64,000 nucleotides of DNA from Neurospora crassa OR74A (GCF_000182925.2 NC_026504.1:4278001-4342000), one strand, 5' to 3'. Numbered from the stretch's first letter, positions 13,390 to 27,220 are shown. Program-made: numbers and translations. Notes: a model not told the origin generated them from the sequence alone.

Positions 13390-16300
13390 TCTAAATAATC
13401 TCCCCCTCTTTTCGACGAAAAACGTCGCATCTTCTATCAATTTTAACGCTGCATCCATTAAAATATACTCCTAATACGCCAAATTACTTTCCTACAATTG
13501 CCTCAAAACGGTAAATTTAGCGGATACTCCTTATTAAACTCTTTTACTAATTCCTTCGAATTTCTTATAAATTTACTACACAATTCCTATATATTATCTT
13601 TATCCTAGTACCCGGTCTATTTAATTAAATATTATACGTTTAATAGGCCTTAGCTTCTAGTAACAAAATTTTCAATTTCCTATTCCTCCTATCCGTCTAC
13701 CTTAACTAGCAATAATAGTAGAATTTCGCAATTAAACGGATCGGAACCCTATATTAACTTATAAAAATATGCCACTAATATAATAGGATAAATACATTAA
13801 ATACTAAGTAAATTAAACCGGTAAACTAATAGGCTAATTTTTTTAAAAATCCAATAGGGACCTATTCGTTCTACTAACCATTTTCTCTTCGGGTTCCTAG
13901 GGAAGTAATAACCTTTATTAAAACGTAAATAAATTTTATTATTTATATTGAAGGTTACTAGGGAGTGCTTAGAATTATATTATTCCTTCGTAGCTATCCT
14001 AGCCCAATTAATAAATTCTACGGCCTCGAACTAATATTTTTAACAAATAATTATTAAAAATTCCATAGTAGTAGCTTCCTAATTATTTAATACGAATAAA
14101 TCGAAGGCCGTTCGTAGCTTAAAGCTATATACCAATTTATTTAATAATAATCTAATAGTAAATTGGATAGTATTATTTAAATTATATTACAATACAGTTA
14201 ATATTAATATTTAAGGAATAACGCTTATTACGTACTATATATAAATAACTATTTTAGCAATTTGGTTAGTTCTTTCCAATTAGCCGTCCATTTAAGCGTA
14301 ATAGGCCGTTGAGAATAGCAGATTAACTATTAATACTTCGAAAATACTCCTCCAAATTATAGAAATAAACTTAGAATCTCGATTACTAATAATAACTACC
14401 AATAAACCCTAATCATAGAACTATAAAGTCCAAAATAATACTTTAACCTATTCCCGTACACTATAGGTAGAATAATTAGCTATTAGTAGTACCTTCTTAC
14501 TAAACTTACAAATAATAATATATATAATATTAAATTTTAAAAAACCCTTAAGGGCCTATATCGTACCGGCCGCTTTAATTATCGGCATATCGGTAACAAA
14601 ATCTATAGTAATAATATAGAATAGTTTTAGAAATATCCGAATTAATAATAATTCTCCAAAGGTCGGTTATCTATCTCGCTAATTTTAACGGTAAATTTCG
14701 TAGTATTTAACGTATTTACGCACCATTTAGGTTTTTCGCTTTATATAGAAGTGTACTAAATTATCTATTATCCAATTAATTCTAAAATAGTACTTCTTAT
14801 TATATACTAGCTCCAACATCTTTTATATACAAATCCGAAGAATATATAGCTAACGTACGTTTTAATAATCAATATAGTAAAATAATCTATCTTTAAATAA
14901 ATAGGGGCTTACTAATAGATTTAGGCGCTTTCCCAACTACCGTATATAAATATACCTTAGAGTATTAACCTTTTTAATTAGCTAGAAAACCCTAATATAT
15001 TTTAAATCTTTAAGATAAATATTAATTAATTATTAGCGAAATTCCAATACGATAATTAGCGAAACTTAACGAGTGTCTAGGACAACTTCAATATACCTAA
15101 ATAAAAATATATTAAAACTATTCTAATAATTAACGTTCTATACTTATATAAAATTAAATTAAATATCGGCTAATTTATTAGAAGTATCGTTTTCGTTAAC
15201 GATTTCGGCGGTTAATAACCTTAATAGTGTATTTAATATAATATTTAATAGGTTAGGAATATAGAATATATTTAAATTGAATTAAGATGCTTAATTAGCG
15301 GTATTTACAAGCTTTGGGTTAGCCTTAATTAAATCTATTATATATAATAAAATATATTTAATAATTCCGGCGGTAGAAGTATAGTTAGTAATAATATTAA
15401 TATAATATTCATTAAATTAAACTATCTTTCGGAATTTTCGTAATACTTAAATAATAACTACAATTTCTACTTCCGTAGAACTGTACTTCTTTTCAGCGGA
15501 GAATATTAATTTTAATAGGAAGTATATAAATTTAATTATAATTAGTAAGATTTTATTTATTCTAGGAATAAATTCTCCGTCCTATAAGCACTTAAATTGG
15601 AAAATATAAATGCCGTATACCGAACTATTAATATTAATTTTAATAAATAGCGCCTTACTCTTTATATAGTAGAAAAGATATACTTAATTGCACAGGTTTT
15701 CCTATATAATACGGAAAGCTTTATATTCTTCTAGGGTTAGTTCGAATTTAACTTTAGAAGTATATATTCGCCTTACCTATTTTATCGAACTTACTTATAA
15801 ATTACCCAATTCGTATACTCGCTATAATAATTCTATTTTTCTTTAATTAAATAGTTCCTCTTTAATAGCGAACTACAATATACCTTAATATAACTAATTA
15901 ACTATACTAAAATAAGTTTTAAGATTATTAAATGTATTAAGGAAGGTTAGCTTCTAGAAGGCTTTAATACAATTTTCTATATACTTACAACCCTCTCTAT
16001 TAATAATACTACTAAGTAGCTACATAGAAGGATACTCCGCAAAAGATTTATTAGTACTAATATAAACGCGATGTTTATTAAGAAGATCTATAATAATAGT
16101 AAGGTAGGCTAGGTATTCTTCTTAAATATTATTAAAAATAATAATATTATCAATATAAGTACGTACGAATAAATAGTACTCGAAGAACAACCGGTCTATA
16201 AAATACTATATAAACGCCGGAGAGTTCTTGAAGCCTATTAGTACAACGTTAGACTATTTAAAACCTCGGGGGCTAATAACTACTATACAGTTGCAATATT

Positions 16301-19300
16301 TAATAAAAATAGGCAATTAATAAAAAAACCTAATAGTATTAAAGATTAAAAAGAACTTCTTACCAACTATAGTATTAATAATATTTTTTTAGTTGGGTAA
16401 AGGATATATATTTAATATAGTAATACTATTAAGTAAACGAAGATTAACTACTGTACGTCCCTTATTAATTCTATTAACTTTTCTCTAAATAATAAACATT
16501 AGGTAAATAATAGGAGTTGGCTATAATATAAATAATATTTTACTTTAAGCGTATATTTTATTATATTCCTTATTAAAAAATTTACGGTCCTTAATACCTA
16601 AGGGGTAAGGTTTAATAATTCTCTATTAATTTTACTATCCTTTAACTAAATCAATACGCATCTTATCTTCCTCTTTTATTAGTATAATCCTTTTATCTCT
16701 AAAAATATTAACGTACTTATTTAAGAGGCTCTTAATTTACTCTAAAAAATCGGAATCCGTATTATAAATATTAATACCTACTTCGGAAAGAATAACTTTA
16801 ATATCAATAGGCTTAGTAATTCCGTAAGAGGGCACTTTGAAGGTACTCTTCCTAACGGCCTCTTCCTTTTTATCCTTAGTAGTTTTATTAATAAATATAG
16901 TGTATTATTCTTAGGTAAATTTAATTTAGACTTCGGGGACGAAAAATACTATATTTAAAACGTTAATTAATATAGCCGTTTTACTAACCTTATACAATAA
17001 TCGTATAATTATACTTACCCGAATTCCTTTAAGGATAAATACTAATTCTTCGAATTAATTTAAAAATAGTATAATTTTACGAATCTTACTATCTATAGTA
17101 ACGTCTAGCAAATAAGGGTATTGCGTATAAAAATTGTAAGCGGGACGTTCACCTAGACTATACTAATTATTAAACTAGGCATTGTATTTTACTAAGATAA
17201 TTCCTAATTACCCTTCTAATAATAGAATATTAAATTTAATAAAGACTTCGGTAATAAAAACATCCTCCTCCGCTTTAATTCTTTTAAAATAGATTTTACC
17301 TTAGACTTTTATACTAAAGACCAATTTAAAAGAATATAGAGCAGTATTAAAGTCTAACTTCGTACTATAGTAGCGAAGGAAGTCTATTCCTAGTAGTATA
17401 TTCGGGCCCAGTTTATTAATAATTAAGGCGGATATTTAGAAGTGTCTATTAACTTTAATACTATTAACCTTTCCTTCTATATAGAAATTAAATTCAATAA
17501 CCGTATTAATAATAATCTTCGAATTAATACCTTTTATAACGCTAGGCGGTACTATTTTATACTTTATATTCAACGAAAATTCTTCAATAAATACTTTACT
17601 TACTACTATTAATAAATAACCCGAATTAAAATATATAGTAATAATAGGTATATTAAGATTGGACTTAATATTAACCTATAAATATAATATAACTTTCTAT
17701 AAATTTATTTCCTTATTCTTAAGAGTAATATCCGGAATTACCTTAATAGTTTATCCTTCGGTAAAAGTAAGTAGCGTATATTAGCTTTTATACTAAACTT
17801 CCGACAAGTCGGGCTTCCGTCCATCTACTAACATTAATAAACTTACTTAAACATCCGCTTTCCTTAACATTTTAACCCAGTTAAGCGGCTTTTAACCATT
17901 CGCAATAGAGGTTACTCGATTATTAAATACAGGATCGGACGACCTATAAGAAGTTTAGGCCTTCTCTAAATATTTAAGAATTATTGTAAATTTAGCATCG
18001 GATAATAAATTTAATAATAGGGGTCGTATAGACCTATTGGAATTAATACTTCTAATAGGAACCGCATTAAAAATAACCGCCGGTTCGTTAATTATTATAC
18101 ATAAAAGGATATAAAATAACAAAATACTAGGAGACAAAAATTTATTAAGGGCTAGATGGCCGGTAAAATAGGTAGAAGGTTTATTATTATATTTAACTTC
18201 GGAAATATCTATTATAAACTCTTTTACTTCTTCTTTGAAATCCCTAATAAAATAATAACCTTTACTCTACAAATTATAGACTTTATTATCTATATTAGAA
18301 TCGTCCGCAAAAATTATTGCAGTAGAAGTATAAATATAATAGCCGTCCCGTAAAACCTAATAGCGTTCAAATCTTTTACCCTAGCAGCGCTAGCGATTAT
18401 TATTATTACCCAATTAATTAATATTATACTTATCGAACTTATTACTAAAATTCCTATATCCTTTATTAAAATACAATTTTCTACTTAATTTACCGTTAAA
18501 CCTATTATTATAAAATAAGAAGTTTTTCTAAAAAGGTTTACTACTATTACAATTTCCCTAAAATCTAATATAAATATTAGAATTATTATCCTCGTTATTA
18601 GAACTATTAGTAATAAAATAAACTATTCGTTTACTCTTTAAAGAATTAAGGAATAAGCGGTATATTAGAATAGCCTTCTATTTAATTCTACTAATATATT
18701 CGTTAAAATTAATATTCTATTCCGGAGGGACGTATATAGTTTATATTATTGGGTATAAGCTATTCTATAACCGAGTATATAGTTGGAAGTCCGAAGCATC
18801 TCCCTAAAGGCGAATATACCTAAATAACTAAATCGAGTAGTCGTAAAGCGCTTATGTATTAATTTTATACAATTCTACAATAAATTTATTCGTATCTAAC
18901 TATTTCTACGCTTTATAAAGCTTAATACCGAATATAATACTTAGCGTATAAAGAATTTTATTAAAACTATTACAAAGGTTATTACATTCTTTTTTAGAGA
19001 GGGTAAAACTCTATTAATATAATACTATACTGTAAAATAGTTAATTAAAATTATTAACGAGAATTTAGCGTTTTTCTAAATAATTTTTTAAATATCCTTT
19101 AATTATATTATTAAATCCGTAGAAGGTAGTATAAATATTAATCTTACTATCCTAATAAATACTTTTCTTTATTTTATTAGGTTCTATATTAGGGAAGTAT
19201 ATTCCAATATCTAATATTTTAAAAGGTTCTTCCTTAACTATTTAATAACTATTAGTATTAGCCCTAGAGACGGATTTAGTAAAAATTTAATTCCAATTTT

Positions 19301-21124
19301 CCACATCTTCAATACAATTATATAAATCCTCAAACATCTCGCAAAACGCTGTATTATCCATTATTATACTATCGCTATTAGTCTTAATTAATAGAATAGA
19401 AATATTAGATCTAACATTAAAGCGTATAGCTTGTAAATTATTAATAGAATAAATATTTTAACGAAAAGTTAAATATATAAAAGGAGTAGGAGCCTTCGGA
19501 ATAACTAATAGAAGATAATTACCGTTACTTAGTATTATAGGCAGCAATCCTTATTATTTAATTTATTTCTCGCTTACTAGAATCCAATCTATTAATTCTT
19601 CAAAGTTTATTCTCAAAGCTTATCTAGAAACATTGCAGCCCATAACCGGAATTAGCATATACTTACGAAGATAAACGGGAAGTTAATTAATATTATCAAA
19701 TAGGGGTTACTAATTAATATAGTTAATATAAAGATTTTTCATTTAATTAGCTAAACTAATAGTATTATACAAATTTCTAATATTAATTATAACCATTTCG
19801 TTAATTAGGCCGACGAAACTATTAGAACGCTAATTATAATAAATAATAGGGTTTTTATACAATTAAACGGCGGTATATTTTGCAGCAGCGGGCGCTAGGA
19901 GACCGAAACCGGGCTTTACACTATTCTAAATTAAATATATAGTATTATAAACCAATTAGGTAAAGTAAAGTAGAGGATTTAGAAATCTACCTCTAGTCTT
20001 TATATTATATTAGGTAAGGCGTACGGTATTTTAATTTAAATTAATAAAATATATTAGAAAGTAGTTAGCGAAAATAGTTCTTAAAAGCCAGTTTACTTAT
20101 TCTTACTACTACTTCTACGCTAAATATAGGAGAATTTTAGTTTATATAAAATTTCCGAAATATTTAGTAGCAAGATTAGCAGCTAGTTATTAAGTAATAT
20201 TAGTAGTAATTTTAATAATTAAATTTATTTGCAAAACTATTAATTCGGTCGGTAAGAGGGGTTATTAAATTAGGCTTAATTAAATATATTATTTAATAAG
20301 CGTAGGTAGTAAGGAAGGTAGTATAGGAATTTATATTAGATTAATAAGGGCTAGTACATTAATTATCCTAATAATATCCAAAAAGGTTACTAGTAAGGAG
20401 TATACATTTATATTACCGGTATTAGGGGGAATAAGTACTTAGGTAATAATATTAATAGTAACGTTATTCGCCTTAATTCGGGATATAAATTATTTTTAGT
20501 TCTTCTTCTATAATTATAACAATACTCCTTCTTTAACTATAAATAGCCAATTTTAGTATATTAGGACTAGATAATTGGCGACCAATTAGCGATACCTGCG
20601 TAGGACCTATTGAACTTCGTAGTCTACTACATCTAAATTAACAATCCATCCTCTATTATAAATATCGTTATTAATATTAGCGGACTAATTAGGTTTAATT
20701 TCAATATAGCTAATTTCTTCGTTTAAATACAGCTATACTACTTTAATAAGTAATTCGGCGGCTAGAGGTTAAAATCTTTCCTTATAGTAAAGCTACAGCT
20801 TATACGTAGTAAATTTAACGATTTAATATACTTTATATATTAGACTTTCCTCTTAAAGGTCTAAAGCCGTTTGAGGGTTTATTTAATTAATCTTTAATAT
20901 TATTTAATCTAACCTTTAAATTAGAATAAATAGTAATAAAATAGTAAAGAAGAGGGGACTCCGAGGAGTAAAAGTATAAATATTTAGTTTAAAAGGGTAA
21001 AGGTTGAATAATAATTGTAAAATTTAATAAATTGTTATTAGATTTAATATATCTCCCCCTTCGACAAAAAGAAAAGATGTAAAGAATAATAAGGTCGGTT
21101 TAAAACTAAATTGTAGGTACTATT
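13390..21124 (-). mobile_element. Internal gag-pol region of a minus-strand Gypsy fossil
   Basis: Reading the minus strand from high to low coordinates: leader and gag area (about 21,100-18,400), protease area (about 17,450-17,300, with an ILLGIDFL-like trace), reverse transcriptase (about 16,700-15,900, with a YIDNIIIF-like block near 16,150), RNase H (about 15,700-15,000), integrase (about 14,900-13,950, with a DFVTDMP-like trace near 14,590), and a C-terminal chromo-like area near 13,600. It is broken at many points and RIP-saturated. It is most simply the body of the element whose LTRs lie at 3,185 and 21,125. The extra purine tract near 13,400 leaves open that it is a separate nested copy. 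Confidence 0.7.
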
Positions 21125-21463
21125 TATTACGCGAAGATATACTTTATAAATAATAATAATAGAAAATAATAATATAAGTAATTAGTTGCTAGATAGAGCA
21201 ATAGTATATAACGATTAACGATAGTCTTATTAAAGGAAACTGAAGATAAAAGCTATCGCAAGCCTCAACCTGGAACCTCGCACACAACTTCACTAAGTAT
21301 AAGCAAGATAAATATAAGGTTAGTATAATATAAATTAATAATCCGTTAACCTTAACAGAGGTTGACGGGACGAGTACTCTTATATAGTAGACTATATACT
21401 CTAGCGAGCATCTACTATAACAAGATAGAGCATCCAGGTATCCACCAAGAATGCCCCATAACA
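21125..21463 (-). repeat. Right LTR (5' LTR of the minus-strand Gypsy fossil)
   Basis: This is the 339-bp partner of 3,185-3,523. It keeps more CpA, TpG and CpG than the left copy, especially at 21,240-21,460. Differences from the left copy are almost all C/T and G/A transitions in both directions, as expected if RIP hit the two copies independently. Confidence 0.8.
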
Positions 21464-21468
21464 AATTA

Positions 21469-23450
21469 TACTTACTCTACTAATAGAATTGGAAATGCCC
21501 CTAGAGGAATACTATACCTCTATACTAATAATAATTCTACCCGGCGGTAATAATATTAAAATTATTAATATAATAGAGATTAATATTAACTAATAAATAA
21601 TCCTTAATAACCCAATCTAATAATAATCCTTCGAAAAATAAATCAACTCTTTTTCGGAGAATATTCTAAATATTGCTAGAGTAATAAATAAGGCTATATT
21701 TAATTATAATACCAATACTAATACTTCTAATAGCGAAGAATCGCCTACAATCTAAATAATATAGCTTCTCCTATTATAAAATTTTAGTATAATTAATTCC
21801 TTTTTTTATTATATATAATATATTAATTAATTTAAAACGCTAAAGAAAGGAAGTAGAAATTATACAAAATATAAATAGTTAAGGGATATAATAATATTAA
21901 AAATAGAATAAAATATAAAACTTAATTATATTATTTTTTTCCTATTTATTTCCCTTTAGAATTTTCTAAACTAATATCTAAGAAGGGCCCGGGGACTTTA
22001 AGAATATACTGTACTAATATAATTAAGGGAATGGAACGGCAATATAGAAATAGTAATATTTTAAGTATTTATTATTTTATAGAGTATTTTAGAGATATTT
22101 TTATTTAAATAATACCTCTATTATTAGCACTTAAAACTCATCCTTACTTAATAAGCAACGAAGGGGCGGAATTGGGCTAAAATATTTAATAAAAATAAAT
22201 TGAACTCCCGTCAATTTATAAATATTTACTTCTATATATACTAATAAGAATTTTCTACACTTTTACTTAGTCGGCTTATTAGTAACTAGATATTCTTTAA
22301 TTTATAATTTACTTCTATTTAATTTATATACCCTAAATATTTTTAACTATAAGAGAAACATCTCGCTATACGCCTAAATATATATATAAACGAGAATATT
22401 GTATTATATTAAATATTAATAGAATAGTATTGCGGCTCTATATATACTACTAAGGTACTAGCTTTATTATAACCAGACAAATCTATAATATAAAATCGTA
22501 CGAATAGATACAAACCTAATACCTAATAAATATAAAATACTTTCAATTACTACAATACGAACTGCCCCTAAAACATACCTATTTATATTATAAAGAGGGA
22601 TTATAACGTCCCTTTAAGTACTAAATACCGTATACCGCCTTATAGGCATAGCGGGCAATAGCCTAAAATATTATATTCGCAATTAGTCTATATTAAGAAA
22701 AATAATATATTAATTAACAATATTTTATTTTTTGTAAATAGTTATATTAATAGAGGTATATAAATTATAATAATAAGAAAGTATAAAAGAATATTTATAT
22801 TGTATAAATTAAATAGTTTGTATTATAATATATAGAATATAAAAATAGTAAAAAGATTAATTATAAAATGTTTATAAATATTAAGGTCGGATGTAATAAT
22901 GTTGGAGTTAATAAATATAGCTTAAGAGTAATAATATTAGGAATATAATAAAAAGAACTTTTTAATAATATTTAACGGACTTTATACTAGGGTTTATTTC
23001 CTATTACTTATTATCTTAGTTATTAAGGAATAACAATATCCGAATACTTCGGTTGTTAATAACCGTATAATATTTATAATATCTATAGATAATAATAGAG
23101 GAAGAAAGTTTATATAGGCTAGATGTTTATAGGGCGAAGAGATTAAGATCAATTGTATTGTAAAGAGGACTTAGTATATATAATATTATTAATATTATCT
23201 AGATATATATTATTAGATAATAAGAAGTGTGCTAAGAATAAAGTAAATAGTAAATATATTAATATTAACGAAAAATTCAATATAGTAGCTAATAATATTA
23301 TAGTCTAAGACAACTATTATATAAAAATAGTAAGATAGAGAAATTGGGCGTCTATAATTTACTAGTGTTAGTTAGAGAATACGTAGTAATCGGACGGATA
23401 TTCCGTTTCCTAAAAACTTTCGTTTGAGTATAGTATTAAAGTTCGGAGGT
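21469..23450. other. AT-rich sequence, no gene seen
   Basis: This is RIP-type DNA to the right of the Gypsy fossil. I see no recognisable protein domain, RNA or terminal repeat. Composition changes to normal between about 23,420 and 23,560. Confidence 0.55.
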
Positions 23451-24027
23451 TTTGGGAATTTATATAGAAAAACCGTATATAAGCCGGCCAAATTCATTTT
23501 AGCGAAACATTTAGATATCGAGTCTGCGAATATCGACCCTGAACTGTACGTAGTAACAATGTTTCATCAAAACAGAGTCTGCGCACGGCCCCCCACCTTA
23601 CCAGGCCATGTTCAGGATCCCGGGATTCCCTCTAAGGGCGTTCGGCCACTCCCCTCGGGCCCCTTCCCCCGCACAGCAACCCCCTGCAAGCTGCAGTGCC
23701 CTTGACAACCCCAACCCCCCTACACTACCTCTAGACCCCCACGGACGATCTCCCCAACCCGCCAACAACGTCAGTCATCTCTTCCTTTCCACTTTGCTGC
23801 GTCTTGATCTCGGAAGACGTGATGCTGTGCTTCACCAGTTCTGCAGTGACAACGTTGCTCTCCTCACGGAGTTGGCACGTTAACGAAAGGACCTGGAGTA
23901 TCTGGAGTTGGGCGGGTTTCCTTTTTCCTTTTCTCCCTCCCCCTCCTCCCAGTCGTCCCTCTCAATTCGGCCTTCCTAAAACTTCCCGAGCCATTGGCAA
24001 TAATTCGAGAATCACTCGGTGATTTCA
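23451..24027 (+). promoter_or_regulatory. Heterochromatin edge and upstream region of the MFS gene
   Basis: Composition jumps from RIP-type to GC-rich DNA here. The region holds C-rich runs (about 23,590-23,760) and a pyrimidine-rich tract (about 23,920-23,960) just before the ATG at 24,028, typical of a 5' leader in filamentous ascomycetes. Open frames across it in several phases show no protein family and are probably chance. Confidence 0.5.
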
Positions 24028-25923
24028 ATGTCTCGGTATCAAAATGGTCAGCAGCTGGAAGCTACCTCAACACATATTCCGATTCATCATCATTCAAGCA
24101 GAGAAGGGTCTTTGACAACCAACACCAACGACAATGATCCCCGCCTAAAGAAACAGGAAGGCGAAAAGCCCCCGGTGTTGGATACGCATGGAGATGCTCA
24201 GTCGTCAGGGATATCATTACCTCAATTCGCCCAGGTAGACGGCGTTGATGAGAGTACATCAACGCTGGATAGATTTCCATGGAAAAGCCGGCTCTCGACA
24301 CTCTGGCACTGGAAACCCGAAGCGGCTAGGTATGACCCCGACAACCCTCCCAAGTTTACAATATGGATGAACATCCTGTTCGGGTTTGTGAGTGGTGTTC
24401 TCCGTGTCAGCCAGTCGAACGTTTCGGATCTCGTCACTAACACCTCCTCTCACCAGGCATCATGCTTCACCGTATCCAACCTGTACTACAACCAAGCCGT
24501 GCTAAACAAGATGGCAGAGACTTTCAATGTCACCTTTGAAAAGGCCTCGTCGGTAGCCACGCTGATGCAAGCCGGCTATTGCAGCGGTTTGCTTTTCATC
24601 TGTCCGCTTGGCGACATCTTTCCCCGACGGCCATTCATACTTGGGTTGATTGCCTTTACCGCTACCCTGGTACGCCTCCCCCATCCTCCTCGTCCTTTAT
24701 CCAACTCTCACTAACATCGTCTGGGTGCAATCAGTGGATTCCCCTCTGCCTAACAACCTCCTTTCCCTCCTTTGCCGCCATCTCCTTCCTCTGCGGCGCC
24801 ACCACCGTCACCCCGCAACTCATGCTCCCCCTAGTCGGCGACCTTGCGCCCCCTGCCCGCCGCGCCTCTTCGCTAGCCGTCATCGTCTCCGGCCTCTCGC
24901 TCGGCGTCCTTCTCGCCCGCACCTTGGCCGGCGTGCTAGCCAGCTTTACCTCCTGGCGCAACATCTACTGGTTCGGCTTAGGCGTGCAATGGCTCGTCTT
25001 TGCGCTGCTCTACGTCTGGATGCCCGATTACCCCTCCAAAAACCCAGACACAAAGTTCAACTATTTTAAAATGCCGTGGCAGATTGCCCAACTGCTGGCC
25101 ACCGAGCCGTTGCTGTTACAGGCGGCGCTGGTGGCCTTTCTGCACAGCGGGATTTTCACAAGTTACTGGACGACGTTGAGTTTCCTGCTGAGCAGTCCGC
25201 CGTACGAGTACTCGTCGATGGTGATTGGGTTGTTTGGGTTGATTGGTGTGGTGGTGATTGTGTGCGCGCCGATTTACTCGCGGCTCATAATCGATCGGTT
25301 GGTGCCGCTGGTGTCTGCGATCATGGGCCTGGTGGTCGAGACGGTGGGTGTGGTGGTGGGCACGTCGGTCGGCAGCTTCAACGTCGCAGGTCCCGTGGTG
25401 CAGGCTATCATGATTGATTTGGGCGGACAGTTTACGCAGATTGCGATGAGAAGTTCGATTTATGGTATTCAGCCGTTGGCGAGAAACCGGGTCAATACGG
25501 CGTATATGGTGGTCAGCTTTGCTGGGCAGTTGACGGGGACGGCGGTGGGGAATAGGCTATATGCCCAGGGTGGGTGGGTGTACAGTGGTGCTTGTGGGAG
25601 TAAGTGTCAACTTTCTGGAAACGTGTGCTTGGATAGAGAGAGAGAGAGAGAGATGCTAACAGGAAATAGTTGCCTTTGGCGGGTTTGCGTTGATTATCTG
25701 CCTTGTCAGAGGACCAAGAGAAAAAGGGTGGGTTGGCTGGTCAGGGGGTTGGACTTGCCGGAGAGAGGACTTGGCGCTGAAGAAGAGTGAGATGGCAACG
25801 GAACAGGCACTCGAGGAAGCCGGTGCAGTTGGTGAAGGCGGCGAAGACGTTCGACGTGACGTTCAGTCTGCCAGTGCATCCAATGGTGGGAATCTTACAA
25901 GTGATGGCAAGAACCAACAATGA
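24028..25923 (+). CDS. MFS transporter, 12-TM type
   Basis: This is a major facilitator superfamily membrane transporter. The proposed exons are 24,028-24,387, 24,457-24,669, 24,735-25,599 and 25,670-25,923, giving 563 aa. The three introns are 69, 65 and 70 bp with GTGAGT, GTACGC and GTAAGT donors. The first two carry CTAAC branch sites (CACTAAC) and the third has a GCTAAC near its end. A long hydrophilic N-terminus of about 110 residues precedes the membrane part. The loop motif GDIFPRRPFILG between TM2 and TM3 is the classic MFS motif A. Other family-like blocks are VSNLYYNQ, TPQLMLPLVGDLAPP, FTSWRNIYWFG, SSPPYEYSSMVIGLFGLIG and ARNRVNTAYMV. It resembles fungal proteins related to bacterial YnfM-like MFS members. 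The substrate cannot be read from sequence. The first ATG in this frame was chosen. The gene lies about 500 bp from the RIP block and looks intact. Confidence 0.9.
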
Positions 25924-27220
25924 TTGTTAGTGTTCATGTGGGCTTTTGGCCGAGTTACCCATCTATGTTCTGTCTATTTTCTCAGACTACGCACACGTCA
26001 ATTCTGCAAACCTACGTCGGGCAAATGCCCGAAGCACATATACCATTTATTACTACAAAGAACGATATCACAGACACAGCGGTGGCTTGTCTATGGGAGG
26101 AGGTTTTGACAGGGGTTTGGATGACTCGGCTCTCGGCTACACCTCTGCCGGGATATACACTAATTGTTAGGGTGAGTAGTACGTCGATCATACAGAAAGT
26201 AGGGAAACAGAGGTTAGCGGCTGGGCACGAACGATTGGCTGGGTTCCATTGTTTGGCCCACCTGGCCCAGATTGCGTCTGATGGCCAATTTCAATTGTCC
26301 ATCTTCTCTCTGTTGCTCCACCATCGATCGCCTCACATCGGTTTATCATCGCACACGCACGTCTCGTCGATCCTCGGCTTTCCCGTTGTCCAGATTGATG
26401 ATAGCCACATAGCGCTACATTCAAGGCATATATAGGGCAAGTCAAGAGACCCTCATGCTTTGCAGGGAAGGACGGAAGCATGTTGTAAGACCCGCTGTGG
26501 CTGATCCCATATCTAGTATAGGTACCTTTAAACACTGAGTGAGGCCTTTCTCCCAAGACGGATAGGTTCCATCAACATCCGACCATGCGAAAGGTAAGGC
26601 ATCTTAGGTGTTGTACATATGAAGGAATGTTTCAGCACGGCCTATGTACTCACAGTCTTGATGGGGATATGCGCAAAAGTATACATACTTGGGGGCTTCT
26701 GGGCGCCAAGCTTTCCCTTTTACATTGACGGAATGTAGATCAATGCTGGAAGGTTTGTTAGCGCATGACAAGCCCCACATCATTCAAGAAGCAGGTTGCA
26801 AGCTTGGACATAGGTAGAGAGGTATCTACAAGTTCTTGAGAAAGAGTTGACAGATAATTCAGATACCTCTGGTTCACACACACGCGCGCTTGATTTCACC
26901 AGCCTGGGTGCCCAATCACTCTAATCAACACCTTTCACCTAGTATAATCGATAAATTACAGGGCATTTACATATCCCCTCCGTCCCCCTTGTCGAAAACT
27001 GCTTATAAGTACCGCGCTAACGAGCTTTACAGGGGTGAACTGTAGACTAAAGGGGTAAAGAAAGCTTGGCGCCCCAGAAGGCCTCCCCAAGTACCTCCTT
27101 TACACGGTATATCACCGTCTCTTTGCAAGTTTCGCGATTATCCCTCTTTTTACACTCTTATCACGAACCCGCTTGTTCTTTCAATCGTTGGGATTACAGG
27201 CAGCATACCTTCCCTCTACC
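25924..27220. other. Intergenic region, no gene seen
   Basis: This 1.3 kb between two plus-strand genes must hold the MFS terminator and the next promoter. It carries a CACACACACGCGCGC tract at about 26,875-26,890. Overlapping open frames at about 25,920-26,560 in several phases show no domain or splice structure and are judged to be chance. Confidence 0.5.

Larger units (their letters stand above)
3185..21463 (-). mobile_element. Ty3/Gypsy LTR retrotransposon fossil, minus strand, with nested insertion
   Basis: Two direct 339-bp repeats bound this unit. The 5-bp duplication AATTA flanks both outer ends (3,180-3,184 and 21,464-21,468), the hallmark of a single integration event. On the minus strand the LTR starts TGTTATGGGG in the right copy (TATTATAGGG in the left copy), and a purine tract GAAGGGGAAA abuts the left copy, as expected for the 3' LTR. 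The unit is about 18 kb because at least one plus-strand Gypsy fossil lies within it. It is broken, with many breaks throughout all coding parts, and is old relative to RIP. Confidence 0.8.
1..23450. other. RIP-mutated AT-rich heterochromatin-like block
   Basis: The whole stretch is strongly AT-rich, rich in TpA and nearly empty of CpA and TpG except in small patches. This is the known product of RIP, which converts C to T in duplicated DNA during the sexual cycle of Neurospora and its relatives. Open frames here are short and chance-like, yet recognisable retroelement protein traces remain. In Neurospora such blocks are typically cytosine-methylated and carry H3K9me3; that is family knowledge and is not visible here. 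The change to normal composition occurs at about 23,420-23,560. The separate fossil parts are listed below. Confidence 0.93.

Noticed and set aside
1-23450. CRISPR-like or centromere-specific structure
   Set aside because: The regular 60-bp units have no spacers and the organism is a fungus. The AT-richness is explained by RIP of retroelements, and a centromere cannot be claimed from 23 kb.
24019-24027. GTG as start of the MFS protein
   Set aside because: A nuclear fungal gene should start at the ATG at 24,028, three codons later.
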